Of a stretch of DNA of 64,000 nucleotides, positions 1 through 8,314 are shown in pieces; positions within the stretch are counted from its first letter, which is position 1, and every line of letters starts with the position of its first letter. Both the position numbers and the translations under genes were made by a program. This DNA comes from Photobacterium arenosum. Its GTDB lineage: Bacteria; Pseudomonadota; Gammaproteobacteria; Enterobacterales; Vibrionaceae. Under the pieces are notes generated by a model that was given only the letters and a program-made list of their open reading frames with translations, did no database searches and had not been told where the DNA came from. Location of the stretch: NCBI RefSeq assembly GCF_014841115.1, contig NZ_JACYTP010000010.1:62001-126000 (forward strand), written 5' to 3'.

Positions 1-1
1 C

Positions 2-688
2 CCGGTTGATGACTGGCGCATGAATCAAGTCTGGGTGCTGTATCAGCACAATCTGCAATTTCACCAGTCTGCTCAAAGCTGGAATGACTGGTGGATATTC
101 TGGCGTCGTGTAGCAGGTGGTCTCAATCAGGCGCAGCAAGAAATCATTTACAAAGATATCGCCAAATACATTAATCCGAGCGCAACCCGCAATCCTAAAT
201 TAGCAAAAGAGATGCAAGAGCGAGGCTATGAGCAAATAGTGCGTTTAGCAGCTTCTCTTGAGCACATAGCATTTGAAAAGAAACTGCAACTGATCGAATG
301 GTTATTCTCACGATTGCAAAAACCACAATTTGCTCAGGCGCATTGGTGGGCAATTGGCAGGATTGGCAGTCGCTTCCCGCTCTATGGAAGTCGGCATAAC
401 CTGTTAACGGCTCAGCATATCAGCTACTGCCTGCCAGAGTTATTAGATTCAGACTGGAAAGATGAACCTGATATTGCCCTTGCCGCCGTAATGATGTGCA
501 GAAAAACAGGCGACAGAACACTGGATATTGATGATGAGTTACGACAAAAGGTAGTAGATAAACTACTGGCAAGCAAAGTGCCAGAGCGCTGGATCGAGAT
601 GGTCGCAGAGCATAAAGTGTTGACCCAGGAAGAAAACCAGCGTGTTTACGGCGATTCGCTTCCCACCGGCCTTATACTCCTGGAGTAA
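2..688 (+). CDS. Hsp70-like chaperone, C-terminal part (DUF3731-type), 5' end outside window
   Basis: The frame is already open at base 2, so the gene starts upstream; about 228 residues are visible. The piece is helical and tryptophan-rich (NDWWIFWRRVAGGLN and AHWWAIGRIG), which I associate with the DUF3731 region that follows the ATPase and substrate domains in large Hsp70-family proteins of Vibrionaceae. The ATPase domain is not in the window, so the chaperone role is inferred from family memory only. The stop is followed by an 11-bp inverted repeat rather than a clear terminator. An unrelated helical protein remains possible. Confidence 0.55.
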   Translation, partial: PVDDWRMNQVWVLYQHNLQFHQSAQSWNDWWIFWRRVAGGLNQAQQEIIYKDIAKYINPSATRNPKLAKEMQERGYEQIVRLAASLEHIAFEKKLQLIEWLFSRLQKPQFAQAHWWAIGRIGSRFPLYGSRHNLLTAQHISYCLPELLDSDWKDEPDIALAAVMMCRKTGDRTLDIDDELRQKVVDKLLASKVPERWIEMVAEHKVLTQEENQRVYGDSLPTGLILLE

Positions 689-713
689 ATATTCGCTTAT
701 TAAGCTTACGTTA

Positions 714-764
714 GGGTATGACTGCTACTATACCGGGAATCAGAACTGCCGGTCAGTCATACCC
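714..764. repeat. 11-bp perfect inverted repeat upstream of the TrfB-like gene
   Basis: GGGTATGACTG at 714-724 is repeated inverted as CAGTCATACCC at 754-764. A further ATACC at 730-734 can pair with the GGTAT at 715-719, so the 5-mer occurs three times. There is no T-run after it, so it is a poor terminator. Its place about 35 bases before a putative repressor gene suggests an operator or RNA hairpin; this is inference. Confidence 0.5.
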
Positions 765-798
765 AGCAGGCCTATAAAGGAATAACAAGCGAGTAGTT

Positions 799-1008
799 TT
801 GGCTATGACACGTGAACAATTTAAAGTAATCTCAGAGCGAATTTTCAAATCCCAAAATCAACGTACTGCTGTTGAGGCTGTCGTCTTCGAAGGTTTATCA
901 AGCTATGAAGCCGAGAAACGATATGGCGTACCGAAAGGGACTCTCTCACGGAATGTTCGCAAATATAAAAATGAAGTCGACTACATCACAACAGTCACTG
1001 AAGCATAA
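799..1008 (+). CDS. TrfB/KorA-like small DNA-binding regulator
   Basis: A 69-residue protein with a predicted helix-turn-helix around residues 33-58 (GLSSYEAEKRYGVPKGTLSR), the pattern of TrfB/KorA-type repressors that carry an N-terminal MTxEQF-like segment. These usually bind short palindromes and repress their own promoters. The start could be TTG at 799, with GAG five bases upstream, or ATG at 805; the protein is otherwise the same. A strong bidirectional terminator follows. No plasmid maintenance or conjugation genes are nearby, so a plasmid origin is not supported. The inverted repeat at 714-764 is a candidate autoregulatory site. Confidence 0.6.
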   Translation: MAMTREQFKVISERIFKSQNQRTAVEAVVFEGLSSYEAEKRYGVPKGTLSRNVRKYKNEVDYITTVTEA

Positions 1009-1038
1009 TAAAAAAGGAGAGTATGACTCTCCTTTTTT
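1009..1038. terminator. Bidirectional terminator between convergent genes
   Basis: A stem of AAAAAGGAGAGT with its complement (1010-1022 against 1025-1037) ends in T6 on the plus strand and, by symmetry, a T-run on the minus strand. It serves the TrfB-like gene and the converging H-NS-like gene. Confidence 0.85.
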
Positions 1039-1068
1039 ATTATAAGTAGCAATCAGATAGACGTTAGG

Positions 1069-1374
1069 TTATTCCTCAGTCTGAGAGTCCATCAACTCTT
1101 CAGGGTGAACACCGTCTTTTTCCATCAACGCCAGAATCTCAATCATTCTTACCTGACGAGCTTCTTCTTTAAATTCGTTCAATACTGCTATCAAATCATT
1201 TATTTTCTGTAGCGGAATTCGCTTAATGACAGCACGCTGTCTGCCCGGTACTTCGTCGGCAAAGTCAATCAGTGCCTGACGATAGTCAGCTCTGGTCTCT
1301 TGCAGATGTTTCCCGTTTTCAACATTCTTTAGCATCGCACTTAGTGCTTTTTCCGCATCCGAAAAGTTAGCCAT
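1069..1374 (-). CDS. Small protein resembling the H-NS oligomerisation region
   Basis: 101 residues, acidic and helical, with coiled-coil character from about residue 20 to 90. The end (LALMEKDGVHPEELMDS) resembles the second dimerisation helix of H-NS (REMLIADGIDPNELLNS). The linker and the C-terminal AT-hook-like DNA-binding domain of H-NS are absent; the protein stops five residues later. This recalls truncated H-NST-type proteins that antagonise H-NS by forming mixed oligomers, but the similarity is short and could be chance. The start ATG at 1374 has AGAGGT five bases upstream. It faces the TrfB-like gene across a shared terminator. Confidence 0.55.
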   Translation of the reverse strand: MANFSDAEKALSAMLKNVENGKHLQETRADYRQALIDFADEVPGRQRAVIKRIPLQKINDLIAVLNEFKEEARQVRMIEILALMEKDGVHPEELMDSQTEE

Positions 1375-1927
1375 GAATTACCTCTAAACACTATTCTTAT
1401 AAAGAGCACTTTCTTGCCATCGACTAACAGATTCATGACACTTGTTGTGCTATTTGAAATAGAGCAAAATTAATAAAATTAAACCAAGATCCCAAGATAT
1501 CTCATAAGACCCGTATTCTGCCGAAAAACTAACGCTATGACTTCTGCTGCGCGTATGTGAGAAGAGTAGTACGCTCACTTAATTATAATAGAGAACTCTA
1601 ACGAGGGTGTAAGAGTAGCAGCAGTAATTAAATAATACTCTCAGTCTTCGTTATTGTGAACATAATTTTTGTGTCCTTGACAATTCTCTGACCAAAAAAT
1701 GATTTTAGCGATCTCGGACTGGGATTCTCAACTGCCGCTACAGCACGTTTATTTTAGTGAATTTGCCAGATACCTGTGCGCTGTTGCACCAACACAAATA
1801 CCCTTTCACCCTCAGAATCAGCCAGCAGCTAATCAATCGATGAAATAATAGCCTGTTTCTCAGCAATTTAGCTTTGCCAAAAGCAGTCAGTATTGGTAAT
1901 ATGCTCGTCAGTTAGCAAGCCTTTTGG
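1375..1927. other. Intergenic region, no gene seen
   Basis: About 550 AT-rich bases between the H-NS-like gene and tRNA-Pro. No ORF with a plausible ribosome binding site, no terminator-type hairpin and no repeat was recognised. It should hold the promoters of both flanking genes. Confidence 0.5.
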
Positions 1928-2004
1928 CGGACATTAGCGCAGTTTGGTAGCGCACTACTCTGGGGGAGTAGGGGTCGCTGGTTCAAATCCAGTATGTCCG
2001 ACCA
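1928..2004 (+). tRNA. tRNA-Pro (GGG), CCA encoded
   Basis: Complete cloverleaf of 77 bases: acceptor CGGACAU paired with AUGUCCG, D arm GCGC..GCGC, anticodon stem CUACU/AGUAG with loop CUGGGGG giving anticodon GGG, T arm GCUGG-UUCAAAU-CCAGU, discriminator A and encoded CCA. The 5' and 3' flanks form an 11-bp inverted repeat (1917-1927 against 2002-2012) that overlaps the CCA end. Confidence 0.97.
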
Positions 2005-2127
2005 AAAGGCTTTTTTGTTTCATTCTTCTCATCTTCTTTATTTGTTTCCCCTCGAATTTTTTTCAAAACTTTTTTTAGCAACAGTTGCTTCAGTCTATCA
2101 TTGGCTCGATTCCCCAAGGAGCATGAT

Positions 2128-2304
2128 ATGGAACAGGCACCATATTGCAAAGAATGCGGACAACACGAAGAGTTCATTGTCATCGATGAACATCTGTTCG
2201 TTTGCATATGTGGCTACCAATTCAGCTGTATCTCAATCAGCGTGAAGAAAAGCACTATGACGTCTCCCTCCCCCTCTCCACCTTTCGATTATCAAGTCCA
2301 TTAA
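2128..2304 (+). CDS. Small cysteine-rich (zinc-ribbon-like) protein
   Basis: 58 residues from ATG 2128, preceded by AAGGAG with a 6-base spacer. Cysteines at residues 7, 10, 26, 28 and 34 give a C-x2-C...C-x-C pattern suggestive of a zinc ribbon. The tail is Ser/Pro-rich and low in complexity. The excellent ribosome binding site and cysteine spacing are the only support; function is unknown. It lies 120 bases after tRNA-Pro in AT-rich DNA. Confidence 0.45.
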   Translation: MEQAPYCKECGQHEEFIVIDEHLFVCICGYQFSCISISVKKSTMTSPSPSPPFDYQVH

Positions 2305-2748
2305 ACAGACGGCACCATCAGTGAAAACGACGGCCCTCAATCAGGTAAAAGCACGATCTCAATCGCAACATCACAGTGTTATAATTTGAAGAATAGCGTT
2401 AAATTTAGTTTAAAATTCCGTTAACAACAAATTAATCCTACTTTGGTTTTTCGCTTACAGCACAGACAACAAATACTCAATAAGCAACTGTTTTTAGTAT
2501 ATAAAAAATTAATTTCAACGTAATAAATCTCATGTAACGTCGTATAAATCCATTAAAAACGTGATCTATATCCTGAGCCATTTGCGGGATTTTGTGCTAC
2601 CTTCTCGCACGAAAATTAAGTCACTATTACACATTCGGGAACATCTCTTCATCTCGCTGCATAAGCCAGTGAGCTGAATCATTCCCTTCATTTAGGACAA
2701 TGCTTGTTGTCCTGCTTCTTAGTCAATATGACATCACAGGATCATTCT
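2305..2748. other. Long AT-rich upstream region of the symporter gene
   Basis: About 440 bases, AT-rich, with no convincing ORF. It presumably carries the promoter and regulatory sites of the sodium/amino-acid symporter. No CRP-type or other named operator could be assigned with confidence. Confidence 0.4.
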
Positions 2749-4230
2749 ATGGATGCAACGATTAACAATTGGCTCGCCATTCTCAACGAAAAATTAATGC
2801 TCATCATTGGCGACATTAACGGACTGCTATGGGGCCACCTTCTTGTATATCTGCTGGTTGCTGTAGGTATCTATTTTACTTTTCGCCTCGGGTTCATTCA
2901 GATTCGACAGTTTCGTCATGCCATCGGCGTCTTGAAAAAAGGCAAAGATGTAGAATCTGGTATTAGCTCTTATCAGGTATTTTGCACTTCAATGGCAGCA
3001 CGTGTGGGTACCGGTAATATGGCTGGTGTCGCAGTCGCACTGACAGTCGGCGGACCCGGTGCCATTTTCTGGATGTGGGTGATGGCCCTGCTGGGAATGG
3101 CGACCGCTTTTGTGGAATCCACACTTGCTCAAGTCTATAAAGTAAAAGATGTAGACGGGCAATACCGCGGCGGCCCAGCCTATTACATGGAGCAGGGACT
3201 TGGTGCCCGCTGGATGGGCACACTGTTCTCAGTCTGTCTGATTATTGCTTTCGGACTAGTCTTCAATGCCGTTCAGGCAAACACCATTACCGCTGCCCTC
3301 AACCATTCTTTTGAGATCGACCGTAAGTATGTAGGGCTGGTTATTGTGGCGTGTTCTGCCTTCTTCATCATGGGCGGATTAAAATCTATCGCGCAAGCTT
3401 CTGCTCGTATCGTGCCGGTTATGGCGGTTGGATATCTGGCTATCGCCTGTCTGATTGTCATCATGAACATGTCTGAACTGCCTGCCGCAATCTCGCTGAT
3501 TGTTAAAAGTGCTTTCGGCTGGCAGGAAGCCGCAGCCGGCGGCGTGGCGTATACTATTGCGCAGGCAATGCAAAGTGGTATCGCTCGTGGCCTGTTCTCA
3601 AATGAAGCGGGTATGGGCTCAGCGGCCAATGTTGCGGCCAGCGCAACACCTAACCCTAACCACCCTGCATCGCAAGGCTTTGTACAGATGCTCGGGGTGT
3701 TTGCTGACACCATTGTCATTTGTACTGCCTCAGCCGCGATGATCATGCTGTCAGGTGTGATGGATCAGCCTGATGCTGCTTCTGGTATCGGTCTGCTGCA
3801 ACAAGCACTGACGAACGAGCTGGGAAGCTGGACAACCTACTTTATGGCAGCCGCTATCATTCTGTTCTGCTTTACTTCCATTATTGCTAATTACAGTTAC
3901 GCAGAAACAAATATCATGTTCCTGAACGGCAATACGAAGAAAGGCTTGTTCACATTCAGAATCATTGTGCTGGCTATGGTGTTGTTTGGCTCAATTGCCT
4001 CACTGCCTGTCGTATGGAACATGGCCGATGCTTCTATGGGCATGATGGCGCTGATCAACATTGCTGCACTGGTGCTGTTGTCTAATCTGGCTATCAAGGT
4101 GATCAAAGATTACGAAGTACAAGTGAAAAACGGGCAAGTGCCAACATTTGACCGCCGTAAGTTCCCAGAACTTAGCAAGCTAGACGGTGCCTGGCATCCT
4201 AAGTCTGATACGGCTAAAGAATCACGCTAA
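2749..4230 (+). CDS. AGCS-family sodium:alanine/glycine symporter
   Basis: A 493-residue polytopic inner-membrane protein with about ten or eleven hydrophobic segments. Family signatures visible are GTGNMAGVAVALTVGGPGAIFWMW, the GGPAYYMEQGLG motif and GIARGLFSNEAGMGSAA. The family couples Na+ entry to alanine, glycine or related amino-acid uptake; the exact substrate cannot be told. The start is ATG 2749 with AGGAT seven bases upstream; a longer frame opens at TTG 2704 but lacks a ribosome binding site. Monocistronic, ending in a strong terminator. Confidence 0.9.
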   Translation: MDATINNWLAILNEKLMLIIGDINGLLWGHLLVYLLVAVGIYFTFRLGFIQIRQFRHAIGVLKKGKDVESGISSYQVFCTSMAARVGTGNMAGVAVALTVGGPGAIFWMWVMALLGMATAFVESTLAQVYKVKDVDGQYRGGPAYYMEQGLGARWMGTLFSVCLIIAFGLVFNAVQANTITAALNHSFEIDRKYVGLVIVACSAFFIMGGLKSIAQASARIVPVMAVGYLAIACLIVIMNMSELPAAISLIVKSAFGWQEAAAGGVAYTIAQAMQSGIARGLFSNEAGMGSAANVAASATPNPNHPASQGFVQMLGVFADTIVICTASAAMIMLSGVMDQPDAASGIGLLQQALTNELGSWTTYFMAAAIILFCFTSIIANYSYAETNIMFLNGNTKKGLFTFRIIVLAMVLFGSIASLPVVWNMADASMGMMALINIAALVLLSNLAIKVIKDYEVQVKNGQVPTFDRRKFPELSKLDGAWHPKSDTAKESR

Positions 4231-4253
4231 ATCAGCAAGATAAAAACAATACA

Positions 4254-4284
4254 AACAAGCCAGTATCCTTCTGGCTTGTTTTCT
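4254..4284 (+). terminator. Terminator of the symporter gene
   Basis: Stem AACAAGCCAG (4254-4263) with CTGGCTTGTT (4271-4280), followed by a T-rich run. Confidence 0.85.
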
Positions 4285-4744
4285 TTTAACTGGTACATAT
4301 TTCCTTGTTTAGACGTTCCTGATTAATAAGAGCGTTGCAAGTCCACATGTCACACTGAAACGTTTTCCTCATAAATTTCTCATAAGCACGTAAACTCCTC
4401 AGCCACATCGCCGTTCCTTCTTTATCAAAAAATTCATATCTCATTGATTATTAATGAGTATTGTTTGTATAGCAAACCTCACTCATAACCATCTTATTGC
4501 AGTAAACTTATTTTTATACATTTATAAAGTCAGTCGAAACCAAGGGTTTTTCGTTTACAAATCATTATCACGTGCTAATTGCAGTTAAATACCCACCACA
4601 AATGCAAAAAAGATCACATTAATTAACATTTTTATCATTTATTTAACTTTCTTGCTTTGAGAAAAAAAGAAACTGTTCTATTTATTAGCTATGACCGGCA
4701 TGTCATTTGCTCTTATTGATTATTTCGACTCAAGGAAGAAAGCA
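4285..4744. other. Upstream region of the chitinase gene
   Basis: About 460 AT-rich bases with no supported ORF. It should contain the chitinase promoter; no chitin-responsive operator could be named from sequence alone. Confidence 0.4.
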
Positions 4745-7279
4745 ATGCTATTAAACAAGTTTAACTTGGTTGCACTCTCCGTTGCCGCTGCGACTATGTC
4801 CTGCAGTGTGCTCGCCGCACCGGGTACCCCTCAACTTGCATGGATGGAAACAGACTATGCCATCGTTGAAGTTGATCAGGCTGCAACCGCCTACAAAGAT
4901 CTTGTCACAGTAAAAAATGCAGCAGATGTGCCAGTAGCCTGGCAACGTTATTCCGGCGAAACGGCTGACCACTGGAAAGTAAAGCTCAATGGCAACGTGG
5001 CATTTGAGGAAAATATTAACCCGGCATCCAGTGGTGCTGGCTCTACGACCTTGTCCATCACTCAGGGTGGTCAATATGCGTTAACCGTCGAATTATGCAG
5101 TGGCTCTGGCGCTGAAGAAGCGTGTAGCAGCAGCCCTGCAACCAACATAGTGGTGGCAGATACAGACGGCAGCCATCTCGATCCACTCCCCATGAATGTC
5201 GATCCGAACAACGGCACCTACTCTACCCCTGCTGATACTGTTATTGGTGCCTACTTTGTTGAGTGGGGCGTCTTTGGCCGTAAATTCACCGTCGACAAGA
5301 TCCCAGCCCAAAGCCTGACACACATCCTTTACGGCTTCATCCCTGTTTGTGGTCCGAATGAATCACTGGGCGAGATTGAGAGCGGCAATAGTTTAGCGGC
5401 ACTTAGTCGCGCTTGTGCCGGCACAGCTGATTTTGAAGTCGCGATTCACGATCCCTGGGCTGCTGTCCAAATGCCACAACCACAGTCTGGCCATACCTAC
5501 AGCACCCCTTACAAAGGAAACTACGGCCAGTTGATGGCACTAAAACAACGCTACCCGGATTTAAAGGTCATCCCTTCGATTGGTGGCTGGACGCTGTCTG
5601 ATCCTTTCTTCTCGTTTACCGATAAATCCAAACGTGATGTCTTTGTTGCCAGTGTGAAGAAGTTTCTGCAAACCTGGAAATTCTTTGATGGTGTCGACAT
5701 TGACTGGGAGTTCCCAGGCGGAAAAGGTGCGAATACCACTCTGGGTGATCCGGTTAACGATGGCCCGGCATACGTAGCGCTGATGCGTGAACTGCGCACC
5801 ATGCTGGATGGGCTGGAAGCCGAGACAGGTCGTCAGTTCGAACTGACTTCTGCAATTGGTGTTGGTTACGACAAGATTGATGTCGTTAACTACGCTGAGG
5901 CATCTCAGTACATGGACTACATCTTCAACATGAGTTACGACTTCTACGGCGGTTGGAGCAACGTAACAGGTCACCAGACAGCGCTGAACTGTGGCAGCCA
6001 TCTGACAGCGGATCAATGTAACGGCACAGGTGTTGATGAAAACGGTGAGCCTCGCCAAGGTCCAGCTTACACCACTGCACATGGCGTCGAGCGTCTTCTT
6101 GCTCAGGGTGTACCTGCCAACAAACTGGTTGTGGGTGCAGCCATGTACGGTCGCGGCTGGACGGGTGTGACCCAAGCCAGCATGACAGATCCAAGCAACC
6201 CGATGACAGGTGTGGGTAATGGTGCTGTCGCCGGTTCCTGGGAAGCAGGTGTGATCGACTATAAAGATGTCGTTACCCGTTATGAAAATAAAGCTGGCGT
6301 CGTACTGGGTTATGACGAACAGGCGGAAGCACCATGGGCTTATGATCCGAGTAACGGCGATTTAGTCACCTACGACAGCCCACGCTCTATTATGGCCAAA
6401 GGTCAGTATGTGCGTGATCTGGGACTTGCCGGTCTGTTCGCATGGGAAATTGATGCTGACAATGGTGACATCCTGAATGCGATGCAAGAATCCCTGGCTG
6501 GCGCACCGGCAGGAAACCGTGCACCTGTTGCACGTGCAGGTTCTGATCAGCAAGTGAATACTGCAGCCACTGTGACTCTGAACGGTTCTTCATCAACAGA
6601 CAGCGATGGTCAGATTGCCGGCTATCAGTGGGTACAGACCAGTGGACCGGCATTGACACTGAACGGTGCGAATACGGCTTCCGCAACCATTTCAGTGCCA
6701 GATGTCACGGTTGATACTCAATATGTCTTTACTCTGACTGTTACGGATAATGAAGGGGCGACAGCCACCGACAGCATCACAGTGACTGCGAAAGCGCCTG
6801 GTGCACAAAACACCGCGCCGGTTGCATCACTGACCGGCCCAGTTACAGCCAATGCAGATGATGTGATCACCCTGGATGCGTCACAGTCCACTGATGCCGA
6901 TGGCGATACCCTGACGTACGACTGGACTGTACCTGCAGGTGTGAATGCCGTTATTAATGGTTCAAGCCTGAGCTTTACGGCCGGTAGCTACACGACTGAT
7001 ACAGCATTGTCTTTCAGTGTCAGTGTTTCTGACGGAACGGCTAGCGATGCGGCCTCTCTGACAGTGACCATTGCAAAAGACGAAAGCGGAACCGGTGGTG
7101 AGGGTGATTTCCCAGCCTATGTGGAAGGCACTGCGTACCAGGCCGGTGATCAAGTTTCCAACGGCGGCGTGAACTTTGAATGTAAACCATACCCTTATTC
7201 TGGTTGGTGTTCAGGTGCAGCCTGGGCCTATGAACCTGGAGTGGGCGTATACTGGCAGGATGCATGGACTCAGCTTTAA
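4745..7279 (+). CDS. Secreted GH18 chitinase (ChiA type) with two PKD domains and a chitin-binding module
   Basis: 844 residues. A Sec signal peptide ends near residue 23 (SVLAA|PG). An N-terminal ChiA-type immunoglobulin-like domain (about 24-135) is followed by the GH18 barrel (about 160-580) with DGVDIDWE at 315-322; E322 is the catalytic acid. Two PKD-type domains follow (about 591-686 and 690-785), then a CBM5/12-like chitin-binding module (about 792-844) with FPAYVEGTAYQAGDQVSNGG and several tryptophans. It hydrolyses chitin outside the cell. The start ATG 4745 has AAGGA eight bases upstream; the frame opens earlier at 4691 but the signal peptide supports 4745. It complements the deacetylase gene at 32.7 kb. 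Confidence 0.95.
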   Translation: MLLNKFNLVALSVAAATMSCSVLAAPGTPQLAWMETDYAIVEVDQAATAYKDLVTVKNAADVPVAWQRYSGETADHWKVKLNGNVAFEENINPASSGAGSTTLSITQGGQYALTVELCSGSGAEEACSSSPATNIVVADTDGSHLDPLPMNVDPNNGTYSTPADTVIGAYFVEWGVFGRKFTVDKIPAQSLTHILYGFIPVCGPNESLGEIESGNSLAALSRACAGTADFEVAIHDPWAAVQMPQPQSGHTYSTPYKGNYGQLMALKQRYPDLKVIPSIGGWTLSDPFFSFTDKSKRDVFVASVKKFLQTWKFFDGVDIDWEFPGGKGANTTLGDPVNDGPAYVALMRELRTMLDGLEAETGRQFELTSAIGVGYDKIDVVNYAEASQYMDYIFNMSYDFYGGWSNVTGHQTALNCGSHLTADQCNGTGVDENGEPRQGPAYTTAHGVERLLAQGVPANKLVVGAAMYGRGWTGVTQASMTDPSNPMTGVGNGAVAGSWEAGVIDYKDVVTRYENKAGVVLGYDEQAEAPWAYDPSNGDLVTYDSPRSIMAKGQYVRDLGLAGLFAWEIDADNGDILNAMQESLAGAPAGNRAPVARAGSDQQVNTAATVTLNGSSSTDSDGQIAGYQWVQTSGPALTLNGANTASATISVPDVTVDTQYVFTLTVTDNEGATATDSITVTAKAPGAQNTAPVASLTGPVTANADDVITLDASQSTDADGDTLTYDWTVPAGVNAVINGSSLSFTAGSYTTDTALSFSVSVSDGTASDAASLTVTIAKDESGTGGEGDFPAYVEGTAYQAGDQVSNGGVNFECKPYPYSGWCSGAAWAYEPGVGVYWQDAWTQL

Positions 7280-7329
7280 TGGTTCATTACCGTGCTTAAA
7301 AAAGCATTAATCATTAAACTGCCCATCTG

Positions 7330-7365
7330 AAAAAGGCCACTCGTTCTCTTGCGAGTGGCCTTTTC
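7330..7365. terminator. Terminator after the chitinase gene
   Basis: AAAAGGCCACTCG (7331-7343) pairs perfectly with CGAGTGGCCTTTT (7352-7364). It is symmetrical, so it could also serve the converging MAPEG gene. Confidence 0.9.
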
Positions 7366-7497
7366 ATTTGAGTGACACACTGGGTTTCTTAGCTGACTGT
7401 AAGCTAGGAAACAGAGATCAAGCATGTCACAGCCTGCAAATAAATGGCCAGACGAAATACCATTTCATCTTTTACGAATGTTAGCGAACCCACACCT

Positions 7498-7983
7498 TTA
7501 CTGCGCTGAGGTGAACAATCGGACAAGTGTATAGATCACCATTGCGATCACCGCCACTGAACTGACAGTCCATATCGTGGCCCGGACATCGTGTAACTGA
7601 GCCGTTGCATAGGCTATAAAATGTGCCGCTCGAGCCAGAACATACGCCCATATTAACACTTGAGCAAGCAGCAGCGGCGGATCCATTAACACGAATAGCA
7701 ATCCGGCGATAAGAAACGCGGGTATACTTTCCAAATCATTCAGGTTCATACGCCGCGAGCGATCAACGTACTCATTCAGCGCCAATTGACCAGTTACCGG
7801 GGTCGGATTCAGCGGGCTTTTCTTCGCATCTTCCGGGCTACGAAAACCAGCACGCACTTTCATCATTCGGTAAACCGTCATCCACGGCTGCAGCAAGAGC
7901 TTCAGCAACATCAGTGACGCCGCAAGCACATAGGTAAAGAAAACTGGATTCTCCAAACTCAAAATGACACTTTCACTTGCCAT
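7498..7983 (-). CDS. MAPEG-family membrane protein
   Basis: 161 residues with four hydrophobic segments (about 8-30, 75-95, 100-120 and 125-150) and the charged segment around VDRSRRMNLNDLESIPAF, the signature of MAPEG proteins (membrane-associated eicosanoid/glutathione metabolism, including microsomal prostaglandin E synthase-like members). Bacterial members are thought to be glutathione transferases or peroxidases, with unknown physiological substrate. ATG 7983 has AGGAGG nine bases upstream; the frame extends 13 codons further without a better start. It is divergent from the alpha/beta hydrolase gene. Confidence 0.8.
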   Translation of the reverse strand: MASESVILSLENPVFFTYVLAASLMLLKLLLQPWMTVYRMMKVRAGFRSPEDAKKSPLNPTPVTGQLALNEYVDRSRRMNLNDLESIPAFLIAGLLFVLMDPPLLLAQVLIWAYVLARAAHFIAYATAQLHDVRATIWTVSSVAVIAMVIYTLVRLFTSAQ

Positions 7984-8096
7984 ACGCTTTTTCCTCCTGC
8001 CATAGGCAACAGCGTGATGCACAGCTGAATCATTTAGTTCTTTAGAATCGTAGCTGATGCTGCATCATACTGCCGTTCACCCGCACCGCACCTCAG

Positions 8097-8122
8097 GTAT
8101 ACCCCCATCGGGTGGGGTACCG
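8097..8122. promoter_or_regulatory. GC-rich imperfect palindrome in the divergent promoter region
   Basis: GGTATACCCCCATCGGGTGG continues to GGGTACC, an inverted TACCCC...GGGGTA motif. It is shaped like CsoR/RcnR-family operators (C-tract, short spacer, G-tract, flanked by TA). No CsoR-like gene is in the window, so assignment is tentative. Confidence 0.3.
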
Positions 8123-8314
8123 GGAGGACAGCTTTTCCCACCGCATAGCCCTCTTTTGTCGCTGTGAGCGATTATGGCGACTTTCCATCCGGTCTACTAG
8201 AATCTTACGAAATATGCGCTTTAAGTATGCATTAACCGTATCAACGAGAAGGCTTATTTTATAGAGAATCGGCCTGTGTAGTGGCCTCATAAAATAGCCG
8301 CGGAGGCCGTTCTA

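Noticed and set aside
799-1374. Plasmid or integrative-element backbone suggested by the TrfB/KorA-like gene
   Set aside because: No partition, replication, relaxase, conjugation or integrase genes are nearby. Single TrfB-like genes also occur on chromosomes.
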